Assembly: GCA_004292795.1 (NCBI GenBank)
Contig: RDXI01000027.1
Location: 1 to 46,085, forward strand
Length of the DNA: 46,085 nucleotides
Source: Bacteroidota bacterium
Lineage (GTDB): Bacteria > Bacteroidota > Bacteroidia > Cytophagales > Microscillaceae
Direction of reading: 5' to 3'
In this document: piece by piece, positions 33,967 through 43,231 of the stretch
How positions within the stretch are numbered: the first letter of the stretch is position 1
Layout: every line of letters starts with the position of its first letter
Notes under the pieces: generated by a model
Told to the model about the DNA's origin: nothing
The model's database searches: none
What the model saw: only the letters and a program-made list of their open reading frames with translations
Position numbers and translations under genes: made by a program

Positions 33967-34195
33967 ATACAAGATTAAGGTTGATTGATGAGGCAAAGGT
34001 AGCCCGCCTCGCCTGCAAAAAGAAAAACCTTTAAAGGTCGAAGGACTGATTTTTGTCATTGCATCAACTTTCTTGTGTTTTAGCGTGGGGTGGGAATTGA
34101 AAAGATGTTTTTCCAATACCATTTAAAAATCTTTCATAAATTGCTCAATACATTGATTTACAATGTGTTACCTCTAAAAAAAACGAATAAAAGCA

Positions 34196-36571
34196 TTATG
34201 CCATATCTATAAAAATATGATATACTTCTACTGTTCCGCCCTCGCGTTGATGCAAAGCCAAACCCACACGCACACTCAAGGCAACACTATTGCCCGCACT
34301 TGTATCTGTGAAAGTTATCAACGGATATTTGCCTCTAAATTCGGGTTTGGTGTTGAGGTTTTGCATATATTTCACATAGTTTTCCCATAGTTGCCCAAAA
34401 TTTTTAGCTTCTGCATACACGATAACAAAGTTGGTTTTGAGTCCAGCTGTGTCATAATTGTGCAAAAGTTTGTCCAAGTGTGTGCTAACAATCGTGTCTT
34501 TTTCGCCACAAGAATCCAAACGAAAAGCCTCTATAATAGAAATGGGCGTTCCACTGTGGCGATTGCGAAGCATAATATCTATCTCGCCTAAGTTTTTGCC
34601 TGTAATGCCTATCCCGCTTTGGGTTTGGTCTGTTACATAATAGTGCCTGTCGCGCAAATAATGCGCAAAATCGTTGTTGTGTAAATCCTCTATTTTGTGT
34701 GTTTTTTTGCGCTCTGTTAATCTTATAGCTTTGTCTATCAAATCTCTAAGCAACTTGCCTGCATCGAAGCCATTGCCGTTGGTGGGTGGGGCAGGCAAAA
34801 GTGGTCGCTGTTTTTCTTCTATGACAGTTTCCACTACCAATTTTATCTTGTCAAAGTCTAAAGTTGATTTTGCGATGTCTAAAATTTTAGAATAGTTATC
34901 TTGGAAAAAGCGAATTTGTATATTGAGTTCTTGTACTTGCTTGTCTTTGTCTTTCAAAATCTGTGTATAAAGTTCACTTTCGCGTTTATAGGTTTCTATG
35001 CTGTCGGTTAGATTACGATTAACTTGTCTAAGTTTATGCAAGTATTGTTGAAGTTTGAATACTTGGATATAATCAGCATTATTTTCCTTATCAGCCTTCA
35101 TTTGTTCCGCACTTTGTTCTAAGAATATCGTAACATAGTTTGCCAAATGATTGTCAAAATCTTCGATATGTACTTCTTTTGAAGTAATAGCAGTAAGTTT
35201 CAAACCTCCTTTGACTTGTTCAGTTTTAAAACTCTCACTAATGTCCTTGCCTGCTATCATTTCCACATATTGCGGAAAACTTGCTAAATATGCCTGAAAA
35301 TCTGCCTTCAGTTCTTTTGGAATATCCCAAAAAGTATAGTACGTATAGACTTCTTTATCACCTTCTAAGTAGTCAAAAAGTTCTATAAGACTAAAATTTT
35401 TGACTTCTTCAGGCATATTATCGAGGGGATTAGGATAAACTTTGCTAAATAATATATTGTGTTTGCTCTCTCCTAAAGAGTGTAACTTCCTAAGCTTTGC
35501 TAAACTTTTTGGGTATTCTATCAATTTATTATCAGCTAAATCTAGCTGTTGTAAATTTACTAAGTTTCCTATATTTTCAGGTAATTTTCTTAGATTATTC
35601 CCCCACAAATACAGGTATTTTAAATTTATTAAATTGCATATACTATCTGGAATAATCTCTAATTCATTTTCTTCCAAAGATAGCGATTCTAATTTATCTA
35701 TATTTCCAATTTCTTTTGGTATATTGCGTAAATTACACCTAACTAAATGTAAAATCTTCAAGTTTGATAGTTTTATTATTGAACTATCAATATTTGCTAT
35801 AGGGTTATAACTCAAATCTAAATAACGAAGATTTTTTAGTTCGTATATATTTTTATCTATATATGTAAAATCATTGTAAGTTAATTGTAAATATTCTAGG
35901 TTATTCAAATTTGATATACCATCAAAATTATTGCTTAACTTATTGTTATGCAAACTTAATTTTATTAAATTGTGCAATTGAAAAATAGTATCTATTTTTT
36001 TTATATTATTGTGGTTTAAATTTAATGAACATAAATTACTCATATTAGAGAAATGATTTGGTATTTTTGTTATTAAATTACGCGACAAATCTAAATATGA
36101 CAAGTTTTTTAGGTTTAGTATGCTATCAGGTATTTTTCTTATTGAATTATTCTGTAAATCTAGAAAAATAAGTTTTTCTAAATTTGTTAGATTATCAAAT
36201 GACCTTATTTTACAATCATTCAAAAATAAAAATTGTAAAGACTTCAAACTTTCAATACCTTTAACATCTTTGATTGACATCCCTGATATATATAATGCTT
36301 TTAAATTATTAAATAAAAATAAATTATTTAATAATTCAGATGAAAACATTGAGATATTTAAGTACCAAATATCATCATATTTAACTGGTTTATTAGCTTC
36401 CGAAAAATCTACATATTTAGCTTTTAAAAAATCAAAATCGTTTACATATTTTGTATCCTTATTAGCTTCGTACTCACTAAAAAAGTCTAATACCTTGTTT
36501 TTTAAGGTAGTATTTTGAGATTTTTCCGCAAGCTTTATGACTTCTTCTTTGATGTTTTCTAACCTTTGCAT
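34196..36571 (-). CDS. Leucine-rich-repeat protein with coiled-coil and nuclease-like C-terminal domain
   Basis: ATG 36571 starts a 791-residue cytoplasmic protein with no signal peptide. Residues of about 88-365 hold 12 leucine-rich repeats of 22-23 residues (pattern NLxxLxLxxNxIxxIPxxI). Residues of about 390-520 form an alpha/beta module (ELKADFQAYLASFPQYVEMI). Residues of about 520-620 are mostly coiled coil. The last 130 contain GEIDIMLRN (662-670) followed by ISIIEAFRL (Glu681), then NFVIVYAEAKNF. The Glu/Asp pair and Glu resemble a PD-(D/E)XK endonuclease fold, but the usual Lys after Glu-x is Arg two positions later. LRR recognition plus a nuclease-like effector suggests a conflict or sensing function; this is inference. 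The LRR half is markedly AT-rich and the gene has no dispersed 9-mer. Confidence 0.75.
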   Translation of the reverse strand: MQRLENIKEEVIKLAEKSQNTTLKNKVLDFFSEYEANKDTKYVNDFDFLKAKYVDFSEANKPVKYDDIWYLNISMFSSELLNNLFLFNNLKALYISGMSIKDVKGIESLKSLQFLFLNDCKIRSFDNLTNLEKLIFLDLQNNSIRKIPDSILNLKNLSYLDLSRNLITKIPNHFSNMSNLCSLNLNHNNIKKIDTIFQLHNLIKLSLHNNKLSNNFDGISNLNNLEYLQLTYNDFTYIDKNIYELKNLRYLDLSYNPIANIDSSIIKLSNLKILHLVRCNLRNIPKEIGNIDKLESLSLEENELEIIPDSICNLINLKYLYLWGNNLRKLPENIGNLVNLQQLDLADNKLIEYPKSLAKLRKLHSLGESKHNILFSKVYPNPLDNMPEEVKNFSLIELFDYLEGDKEVYTYYTFWDIPKELKADFQAYLASFPQYVEMIAGKDISESFKTEQVKGGLKLTAITSKEVHIEDFDNHLANYVTIFLEQSAEQMKADKENNADYIQVFKLQQYLHKLRQVNRNLTDSIETYKRESELYTQILKDKDKQVQELNIQIRFFQDNYSKILDIAKSTLDFDKIKLVVETVIEEKQRPLLPAPPTNGNGFDAGKLLRDLIDKAIRLTERKKTHKIEDLHNNDFAHYLRDRHYYVTDQTQSGIGITGKNLGEIDIMLRNRHSGTPISIIEAFRLDSCGEKDTIVSTHLDKLLHNYDTAGLKTNFVIVYAEAKNFGQLWENYVKYMQNLNTKPEFRGKYPLITFTDTSAGNSVALSVRVGLALHQREGGTVEVYHIFIDMA

Positions 36572-36638
36572 AGCACAGAAAAAGGGGGAATGTTTAAGAT
36601 AAAAACAAAATTTTAGGTAGGTAAGTTCGTTTTTAAGC

Positions 36639-36665
36639 CCCAAAAGGTATAAAGTACCTTTTGGG
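36639..36665 (-). terminator. Perfect hairpin downstream of metG
   Basis: CCCAAAAGGTA and TACCTTTTGGG form an 11-bp perfect stem around a 5-base loop, 12 bp past the metG stop. Neither strand shows a clean T tract after it, so a terminator is probable but not canonical. Confidence 0.5.
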
Positions 36666-36677
36666 ACAGTGTTTATT

Positions 36678-38765
36678 TTATTTCACCACACTTCCATTCG
36701 TTACCACCTCATGAGGCGCAATCAGGCGCAACGTGCCTTCGGGAGTTTCGGCAGTGAGAATCATACCTTGCGACATGATGCCACGCAGTTTGCGCGGGGC
36801 GAGATTGGCGAGCAAACAAACTTGCTTGCCTACCAAATCTTCAGGGGCATACTGCAAGGCAATGCCACTCACTACGGTTCGCGTGTCGATGCCCGTATCG
36901 AGGGTAAGTTGCAGGAGTTTGTCCGCGCCCTTCACTTTTTCTGCCGTTAGGACAGTGGCAACACGAATGTCTATTTTTTCAAAATCCGTATAGTCAATTT
37001 CGGGTTTCAAGGGTACAAGCGTCTTTTTTTCTTCTTTAGCAGGTTCTTGTTTGTTCTCGGTGGCATTTTCTTCTCTTGCTTTTTTCGTGGCTTCGAGCTT
37101 GCCTACCTGCGCCTCGATGCTTGCCTCCTCTATTTTGTCAAACAAAAGCCCCGTGTTTTGGACAGTTTGCCCTTCTTTTACCAAGTCCATGCTTCCGCCT
37201 TGCGCCCAAGTCGTGGTAGGCAAGCCAAGCATAGTGCGTATCTTGCCTGCTGTGAAGGGTAGGAAAGGCTCGCCTAAGACCGCCAAATTCGCCACAAGTT
37301 GCAAGGAAATATGCAAAATGGTTGCTATGCGTTCTTTGTTTTCCTCAAAACCTGCCTTGTGCAAACTCCAAGGCGCGTTGTCTTGCATATATTTGTTCCC
37401 TGCACGCGCCACGTCCATATAGTAGGCAAGGGCTTCGCGGAAACGGTATTGCTCCAAAGATTGCGCAATCTTTTCAGGAGCTTCAGCTATAGTAGTTATA
37501 AGCGTTTGGTCTATCTCTTGTAGCTTGCCTACTGCGGGTGTGATTCCTCCGAAATATTTTTCAGTTAAAACTACTACTCGATTGATAAAATTGCCCAAAA
37601 TACCTACTAATTCGCTGTTATATTTCGTATAAAAGTCTGCCCAAGTAAAATCGTTGTCTTTCGTTTCGGGCATATTGGCAGTGAGGGCATAGCGGAGCGC
37701 GTCTTGTTTGGCAGGAAAGTCTTGTAAGTATTCGTGCAACCACACCGCCCAATTTCGGGAAGTCGAAATTTTATCGCCTTCGAGGTTCATAAATTCGTTG
37801 GCAGGTACATTTTCAGGCAAGATGAAATCGCCGTAAGCCTTCAGCATAGCAGGAAAGATAATGCAATGAAACACGATATTGTCCTTGCCTATGAAATGCA
37901 CAAGCTTCGTGTCCGCGCTTTTCCAATATTTTTCCCAATCAGGCGTGAGTTCTTTAGTAGCCGAGATGTAGCCGATAGGAGCTTCGAACCAAACGTATAA
38001 TTTCTTGCCTGCCAACCCTTCTAAGGGAACATCAATGCCCCAATCCAAGTCGCGTGTCATAGCGCGAGGGCGCAAACCGTCTTCTATCCAAGACTTGCAT
38101 TGCCCCAAAACGTTTGTTTTCCAATCGTCCTTGTGTCCTTCTACAATCCACTCGCGCAACCATTCTGCATAGTCTTGCAAAGGCAAGTACCAGTTTTTGG
38201 TAGGGCGCAAAGTAGGCGTGGCATTGCTGTAGGCAGAGCGAGGATTGATAAGTTCGTTAGGGCTAAGGGCAGTACCGCATTTTTCGCATTGGTCACCTTG
38301 TGCGTCAGGGTTGCCACAGTTCGGACAAGTGCCACGAATGTAGCGGTCTTGCAAAAAGCGTCCTTTTACTTCGTCATAGTATTGTTCTTCTGTTTTTTCC
38401 TCGAACAGTCCTTTGTCGTACAAGTTTTTGAAGAAGTCTTGCGCTGTTTCGTGGTGTATTGGGTTAGAGGTACGTGAGTATATATCGAAAGAAATGCCAA
38501 AATCGGCAAAGGATTGTTTGAATAGGTTGTGATATTTATCTACTACCTCTTGCACCGTGATTCCTTCCTGCTCGGCACGTATTGTAACAGGCACGCCATG
38601 TTCGTCTGAACCACACACAAACGCCACATCTCGCCCCATAGCGCGAAGATAGCGCACATAAATATCGGCAGGGACATATACACCCGCCAAATGCCCAATG
38701 TGTATGGGTCCGTTGGCGTAGGGAAGGGCGGCGGTAATGAGGTAGCGTTTAGGTTCTTGAGTCAT
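36678..38765 (-). CDS. metG: Methionyl-tRNA synthetase
   Basis: The 695-residue enzyme has the class I signature [11 protein letters not shown] (HIGH at 22-25), a zinc knot CPNCG...CEKCG (Cys147, Cys150, Cys160 and Cys163), and a KMSKS-type loop here as KISTS ([10 protein letters not shown], near residue 340). Residues of about 590-695 are the C-terminal EMAP/Trbp111-like tRNA-binding domain ([32 protein letters not shown]), linked by a Lys/Glu/Ala-rich segment at about 555-588. It charges tRNA-Met. Length is normal for the long form. TATCTTTG lies 42 nt upstream. Six 9-mer copies occur within about 1 kb of this gene's 3' half. Confidence 0.98.
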   Translation of the reverse strand: MTQEPKRYLITAALPYANGPIHIGHLAGVYVPADIYVRYLRAMGRDVAFVCGSDEHGVPVTIRAEQEGITVQEVVDKYHNLFKQSFADFGISFDIYSRTSNPIHHETAQDFFKNLYDKGLFEEKTEEQYYDEVKGRFLQDRYIRGTCPNCGNPDAQGDQCEKCGTALSPNELINPRSAYSNATPTLRPTKNWYLPLQDYAEWLREWIVEGHKDDWKTNVLGQCKSWIEDGLRPRAMTRDLDWGIDVPLEGLAGKKLYVWFEAPIGYISATKELTPDWEKYWKSADTKLVHFIGKDNIVFHCIIFPAMLKAYGDFILPENVPANEFMNLEGDKISTSRNWAVWLHEYLQDFPAKQDALRYALTANMPETKDNDFTWADFYTKYNSELVGILGNFINRVVVLTEKYFGGITPAVGKLQEIDQTLITTIAEAPEKIAQSLEQYRFREALAYYMDVARAGNKYMQDNAPWSLHKAGFEENKERIATILHISLQLVANLAVLGEPFLPFTAGKIRTMLGLPTTTWAQGGSMDLVKEGQTVQNTGLLFDKIEEASIEAQVGKLEATKKAREENATENKQEPAKEEKKTLVPLKPEIDYTDFEKIDIRVATVLTAEKVKGADKLLQLTLDTGIDTRTVVSGIALQYAPEDLVGKQVCLLANLAPRKLRGIMSQGMILTAETPEGTLRLIAPHEVVTNGSVVK

Positions 38766-38806
38766 ATTATACTATAGTATATATAGGTAAGGAAAAAACT
38801 AACGTG

Positions 38807-38814
38807 CAAAGATA
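38807..38814 (-). promoter_or_regulatory. TAnnTTTG -7 element for metG
   Basis: The minus strand reads TATCTTTG, 42 nt before ATG 38765. Confidence 0.6.
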
Positions 38815-39381
38815 ACTAAATTTTTCTTACATTCGTTTTTGCCTCTGTTTGCAGTTGGTAAGTTTTACTCTCAAATGATGTAATCGTTTGAAAAGCACTA
38901 CAAAACTTACATTTGCATTTAAAAAATATTATCTTGTACTTTTTCAAGAAGCGAAAAAATATTTTACAATTTGATAACAAAGTGCTTTTTGAAGGTTCTT
39001 AAACCAAATAATATTTGGCAAAACAGAGTCTTTAACAATGATGATAAAAATATTTTAAAAAAATATTAGAAAATATTTGGTGGTTTCAACAAAACACCCC
39101 AACTTTGCACTGTCAATAAGAAACAGTACAAAGAAGCCCGAAAACATACATTAGACCAAAGCCTCAGAACTCCGCATAATGTTTGAACTACCCTCTAACT
39201 TCGCTTATATATTTTCCTAAATTACTGCTTTTCTTAAATCCCTTTCCATTTCTTACATCATACAAGCCTTCTATTTGAAGGAGTAAAAACTGTTTGCTGT
39301 CCCTAAACTGAACCAATTTCAATCTAAACATAAGTTTTAATTTTTCTTTTTTTCAAATTTTTTTCAATTCCAATCTAACAA
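38815..39381 (+). promoter_or_regulatory. Long non-coding leader of the subtilase gene, with promoter
   Basis: This 567-bp region has no substantial coding frame. TTTG at 39076-39079, 20 bp of spacer and CAACTTTG at 39100-39107 resemble the Bacteroidota promoter, with one mismatch in the -7 element. That gives a 5' leader of about 270 nt for the protease gene. The leader contains a 13-codon frame (39179-39220, MFELPSNFAYIFS) that might be a leader peptide, and ends in a pyrimidine- and T-rich stretch before the ATG. The part upstream of 39076 is AT-rich with short repeats of AATATTT. No known riboswitch recognised. Confidence 0.5.
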
Positions 39382-40776
39382 ATGAAAAAGTTTTTCTCAA
39401 AACTCACTTTCGCCGCTGCCCTATCTGTGGCATTTGCATCTTGCAAAAAGGCTGACATCGCTGACCTTTCACCTAACAATGAAGGCGAAGACAAAAAAGG
39501 TATCAGCTCTGCAAAAGGCATTCAAGTAGTTCCTAACGAATTGCTTGTAAAATTCAAGGCTGGTCTTAGCGAAGACGAGAAAATGGAAGTTTTGACCATG
39601 GTTCAAGGCAAAGTAAAAGAAGTGGTACTCACCGAAGCTATGAAAAGCGCGGGAGACAAAGAAGGTATTGCTTTGTTGCACACTTCACTCGCATCTTTGG
39701 AAGCGGTTGCAAGATTGCAAGGCGCAAGAGGTGTAGAGTATGCTGAACCTAACTTCATCTACAATCACTTTGCAACGTCTAACGACACATACTTTACCAA
39801 TGGTTCGCTTTGGGGTATGTATGGTTCAACAGGCACGCCTGCTAACCAATTCGGTTGTGGTGCAAGAACAGCTTGGGCAAACGGCAAAACAGGTTCAAGC
39901 AGTGTTTATATTGGCGTAATTGATGAAGGTGTGATGTTTACGCACCCTGACCTTGCGGCTAACTTTGGCACTAACCCTGGCGAAATTGCAGGTAACGGCA
40001 TCGATGATGATGGCAATGGTTATAGAGATGATGTTCGTGGATGGGATTTCGCGGCTAATGATGCTACAGTATTTGATGGTGTAAGTGATGACCACGGAAC
40101 ACATTGCGCTGGTACAATCGGTGGTGTTGGTGGAAATGGTGCAGGTGTAGCTGGTGTAGTTTGGAACGTAAAAATGTTGAGCGGTAAATTCTTAGGCTCT
40201 ACAGGCGGTACTACTGCAAACGCTATCAAAGCGATTGACTACTTCACAGATTTGAAAACGCGTGCTGGTTTGAGAATTGTGGCTACAAGCAACTCTTGGG
40301 GTGGCGGTGGCTTCTCACAAGCCTTGCAAGATGCCATAGTACGTGCTAACAACAACAATATCTTGTTCATAGCAGCAGCAGGCAACGCATCAAGCAACAA
40401 TGACGCGGTAGCTAACTATCCTTCTAACTACCCTGTAGCAAACGTTATCGCAGTAGCTTCTATCACTTCAACAGGCGGTTTGTCAAGTTTCTCTAACTTT
40501 GGCGCAACTCAAGTAGATTTGGGCGCACCCGGTTCAGGCATCTGGTCAACAGTTCCTGTAAGGTCTGGTGGCACCACAGTAGGCAGCTATGCAAGCTACA
40601 ACGGAACATCAATGGCAACTCCTCACGTATCTGGCGCGGCGGCTTTGTATGCATCTGTTAATCCTACAGCTTCTATGTCAACTATCAGAACTGCAATCCT
40701 TAGCAGTGTAACGCCTACTCCTTCACTTTCTGGTAAAACAGTAACAGGTGGTCGTTTGAATGTAGCTGGTTTCTAA
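39382..40776 (+). CDS. Subtilisin-like serine protease (S8) lipoprotein
   Basis: It has 464 residues with a lipoprotein-type signal (AAALSVAFASC, Cys21), an inhibitory propeptide-like region at about 48-125 (VVPNELLVKFKAGLSEDEK; GVEYAEPNFIY), and the peptidase domain at about 150-460. The triad is visible: Asp181 (VIDEGV), His238 (DDHGTHCAGT) and Ser410 (NGTSMATPHVSGAA), with the oxyanion Asn335 (AAAGNASS). The protein ends at the catalytic fold without a type IX secretion C-terminal domain, so membrane anchoring via lipid is more likely than T9SS export. Codon choice (GGT, GCA, GTA) looks like that of a highly expressed gene. There is no dispersed 9-mer in the gene. Confidence 0.93.
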   Translation: MKKFFSKLTFAAALSVAFASCKKADIADLSPNNEGEDKKGISSAKGIQVVPNELLVKFKAGLSEDEKMEVLTMVQGKVKEVVLTEAMKSAGDKEGIALLHTSLASLEAVARLQGARGVEYAEPNFIYNHFATSNDTYFTNGSLWGMYGSTGTPANQFGCGARTAWANGKTGSSSVYIGVIDEGVMFTHPDLAANFGTNPGEIAGNGIDDDGNGYRDDVRGWDFAANDATVFDGVSDDHGTHCAGTIGGVGGNGAGVAGVVWNVKMLSGKFLGSTGGTTANAIKAIDYFTDLKTRAGLRIVATSNSWGGGGFSQALQDAIVRANNNNILFIAAAGNASSNNDAVANYPSNYPVANVIAVASITSTGGLSSFSNFGATQVDLGAPGSGIWSTVPVRSGGTTVGSYASYNGTSMATPHVSGAAALYASVNPTASMSTIRTAILSSVTPTPSLSGKTVTGGRLNVAGF

Positions 40777-40801
40777 GCCAAGTTGATAATATAAAATTAC
40801 A

Positions 40802-40825
40802 AAACGAGAACTTTGGTTCTTGTTT
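40802..40825 (+). terminator. First of two tandem hairpins after the protease gene
   Basis: AAACGAGAAC pairs with GTTCTTGTTT around TTTG, with one G-T pair. It resembles the stronger hairpin 13 bp downstream, suggesting a diverged duplicate. Confidence 0.55.
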
Positions 40826-40837
40826 CATATAAAAATA

Positions 40838-40876
40838 CAAAAACGAGAGGGCTTCGGTTCTCTCGTTTTTGTTTTT
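40838..40876 (+). terminator. Strong terminator with a C(UUCG)G tetraloop
   Basis: A 15-bp stem runs from CAAAAACGAGAGGGC (40838-40852) to GTTCTCTCGTTTTTG (40857-40871), with two G-T pairs, closed by the very stable UUCG loop and followed by five T. Confidence 0.95.
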
Positions 40877-40898
40877 GGTAGAATACAACCTAACTTTG
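40868..40898 (+). promoter_or_regulatory. Consensus promoter giving a probable leaderless transcript
   Basis: TTTG (40868-40871), a 19-bp spacer and TAACTTTG (40891-40898) form an excellent Bacteroidota promoter. It overlaps the terminator of the preceding gene. The ATG is at 40903, so transcription should start at or within a base or two of the start codon. Confidence 0.7.
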
Positions 40899-40902
40899 CC
40901 GT

Positions 40903-42447
40903 ATGAAAAAATCTTGGATACTGAAAATCTGTCTTTTTGTCGCAGGTTTTTCGGGTATAGTTGCCGAATATATCCTTTCCACGCTTGCAAGCTATTTTTT
41001 GGGCGACTCCATTCTGCAATGGACGTTGGTCTTGTCTTTTATGCTTTTTTCTATGGGCTTGGGCAGTAGCCTCACGAAGCGCATGGAAAACGGTTTGTTA
41101 GAAAAATTTATCTTTTTGGAGTTTGGGCTGTCGCTGTTGGTTACGTTTTCGGCTATTGCGGTGTATTTGGTTTCTTCGCAAACTACCTACAATAGTTTGT
41201 TGATTTATGGCTTGAGTATCTTGATAGGTATGCTGATAGGTATGGAAATTCCCTTAGTAACGCGCCTGAACGAACATTATGAAGAATTGCGGGTAAATAT
41301 CGCCTCGGTAATGGAGAGCGATTATTATGGCAGTTTGGTAGGCGGTTTGTTTTTTGCGTTTGTGGGCTTGCCTATTTTGGGACTTACCTACACGCCGTTT
41401 GTGCTTGGTTTCTTGAATAGTGTGGTGGCGTTGGCGTTGTTTTGGCGTTTTCGAGGGCTTATTCCTGTAGCTACGCGCAATGTTTTGTTTGCTTGTGGCA
41501 TTGGCATTGTGGTGCTTTGGGTGGCGGGTGTCATTTTTGCGAAGCCGATAGTGCTTTTCGCAGAACAGTTGCGCTACAAAGACCAAGTAATTTATGCGGA
41601 ACAATCGCGCTATCAAAAAATAGTCATCACCCAATGGAAAAGCGATTATTGGCTGTTTATCAATGGCAGTCAGCAACTTAGCACGCTGGACGAAGTGATG
41701 TATCACGAGCCTTTGGTTCACCCTATTATGAGTTTGCACCCTTACCCGCAAGATGTATTGATACTCGGAGGCGGAGATGGCTGTGCAGTGCGCGACTTGC
41801 TACAGTACGAATCGCTCAAAACCGTAACGTTGGTCGACCTTGACCCCGCTATGACCAATTTAGGCAAGAACCACGAAGTTTTGAAAACCTTGAACCAAAA
41901 ATCTTTGCACAACAACAAAGTAAGCATTTTCAATCAAGATGCTTACCTATTTTTGGAGAACACACGCAAACGCTATGATGTCATAATCATTGACTTGCCA
42001 GACCCTAAGAGCGTGGAACTCAACCGCCTTTACACACAAGAGTTTTATATGCTTTGCAACCGCGTTTTGCGTCCCGAAGGGTTGGTTATTACGCAATCGG
42101 GCAGTCCTTACTATGCTACCAAAGCCTTCACGTGCATAGGCAAGACCATGCGCGAAGCAGGTTTTGCCACTGCCCAAATGCACAACCAAGTATTGACTTT
42201 AGGCGAGTGGGGCTGGACATTGGGTTCGAAAAAATGGGAACAAAAAGAGCTTTTAGCTCGCCTACGAAGCCTGCGCTTCGACAAGCTCAAAACGAAGTGG
42301 ATAAATGCAGACGCGATGCTCTTGCTTACCTCCTTTGGCAAACACGAATTCTTTTTGAATGAAGCCGTTGATAAAGTAGAAATAAACACCATTCACAACC
42401 CTGTGCTGTATCGCTATTATCTCAAAGGTAATTGGGATTTGTATTAA
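40903..42447 (+). CDS. Membrane-fused spermidine synthase-like protein
   Basis: The 514-residue product has about seven transmembrane helices (about 1-220: LFVAGFSGIVAEYILSTLA; YGLSILIGMLIGMEIPLVT), then a cytoplasmic aminopropyltransferase-type domain. The latter shows YQKIVITQW, LFINGSQQLSTLDEVMYHE, VLILGGGDGCAVRDLL, VTLVDLDPAM and DVIIIDLPDPKS, covering the nucleotide-binding Gly-rich loop and the catalytic Asp (IDLPDP). Such fusions are known and annotated as polyamine aminopropyltransferases; whether the substrate is putrescine is unproven. No decarboxylase gene (speD) adjoins it. Confidence 0.9.
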   Translation: MKKSWILKICLFVAGFSGIVAEYILSTLASYFLGDSILQWTLVLSFMLFSMGLGSSLTKRMENGLLEKFIFLEFGLSLLVTFSAIAVYLVSSQTTYNSLLIYGLSILIGMLIGMEIPLVTRLNEHYEELRVNIASVMESDYYGSLVGGLFFAFVGLPILGLTYTPFVLGFLNSVVALALFWRFRGLIPVATRNVLFACGIGIVVLWVAGVIFAKPIVLFAEQLRYKDQVIYAEQSRYQKIVITQWKSDYWLFINGSQQLSTLDEVMYHEPLVHPIMSLHPYPQDVLILGGGDGCAVRDLLQYESLKTVTLVDLDPAMTNLGKNHEVLKTLNQKSLHNNKVSIFNQDAYLFLENTRKRYDVIIIDLPDPKSVELNRLYTQEFYMLCNRVLRPEGLVITQSGSPYYATKAFTCIGKTMREAGFATAQMHNQVLTLGEWGWTLGSKKWEQKELLARLRSLRFDKLKTKWINADAMLLLTSFGKHEFFLNEAVDKVEINTIHNPVLYRYYLKGNWDLY

Positions 42448-42504
42448 CCCATAAGGTAACTTCAGTTGCCTTGCCTACTCAACAATCAAAACAACCCAAA
42501 AGAT

Positions 42505-43161
42505 ATGAATCCTATAGCTATCATATTCGATATGGACGGTGTGCTGATAGACAGCAACCCACCACATAAAATTGCCCTGCGCCAATTTTGCGAAAAATAC
42601 GGGCATTTCCTTTCAGAAGAACAGTTGCGCACCCAAATCTATGGGCGCACCAACAGAGATTGGATAACCGCCCTGTTTGGAGCATTGAGCGAGGCGCAAC
42701 TACAGGCGTATGCTGAAGAAAAAGAGGCTCTTTTCCGCGAAATATACGCGCCTGATATTCAGCCACTTGCGGGTGCAGTGGAATTTATCAAGCATTTGCA
42801 CGCCTTGGGTATTCCGAAAGCGATTGCCACTTCCGCGCCACGCGCCAATGTGGATTTTGTATTGAAGCACACAGGACTTGAACCGTATTTTGATACCATT
42901 CTTGATGAGCGTTTTGTAACAGTAGGCAAGCCTCACCCCGAAATTTACCTTAAAACTGTAGCCACCTTAGGCTTCGAAGCGCGAAATTGTATTGTGTTCG
43001 AGGACTCTTTGGCGGGTGTGCAGGCAGGCAAGTCGGCAGGTTGTAAGGTCGTAGGCATTACGACTACACACACACCTGAAGAATTGTCGCACACCAATTG
43101 GGCTATTCCCCACTTCGAGGGCTTGACTATAGACCAACTGCGACCTTTTGTAGGCATTTGA
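42505..43161 (+). CDS. HAD-superfamily phosphatase/phosphomutase (beta-PGM-like)
   Basis: ATG 42505 starts a 218-residue protein with all HAD motifs: IIFDMDGVLIDS (Asp9, Asp11), ATSAPRAN (motif II Ser), GKPHPEIYL (motif III Lys) and VFEDSLAGVQAGKSAG (motif IV acids). The helical cap inserted after motif I is the size seen in beta-phosphoglucomutase-like enzymes. It likely acts on a sugar phosphate or similar small phosphoester; the exact substrate is not deducible. A dispersed 9-mer lies within the gene at 42922, read as Val-Gly-Lys. Confidence 0.88.
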   Translation: MNPIAIIFDMDGVLIDSNPPHKIALRQFCEKYGHFLSEEQLRTQIYGRTNRDWITALFGALSEAQLQAYAEEKEALFREIYAPDIQPLAGAVEFIKHLHALGIPKAIATSAPRANVDFVLKHTGLEPYFDTILDERFVTVGKPHPEIYLKTVATLGFEARNCIVFEDSLAGVQAGKSAGCKVVGITTTHTPEELSHTNWAIPHFEGLTIDQLRPFVGI

Positions 43162-43231
43162 TAAGCCTGTTTTTTCAAAGGAAAGATGTATTTTGGGCAT
43201 TGTTTACCCAACAAATAAACAATCACACAAA

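Noticed and set aside
33967-34122. N-terminal extension of the CBS protein
   Set aside because: The added 52 residues have no domain character and the next ATG begins exactly at the first CBS domain.
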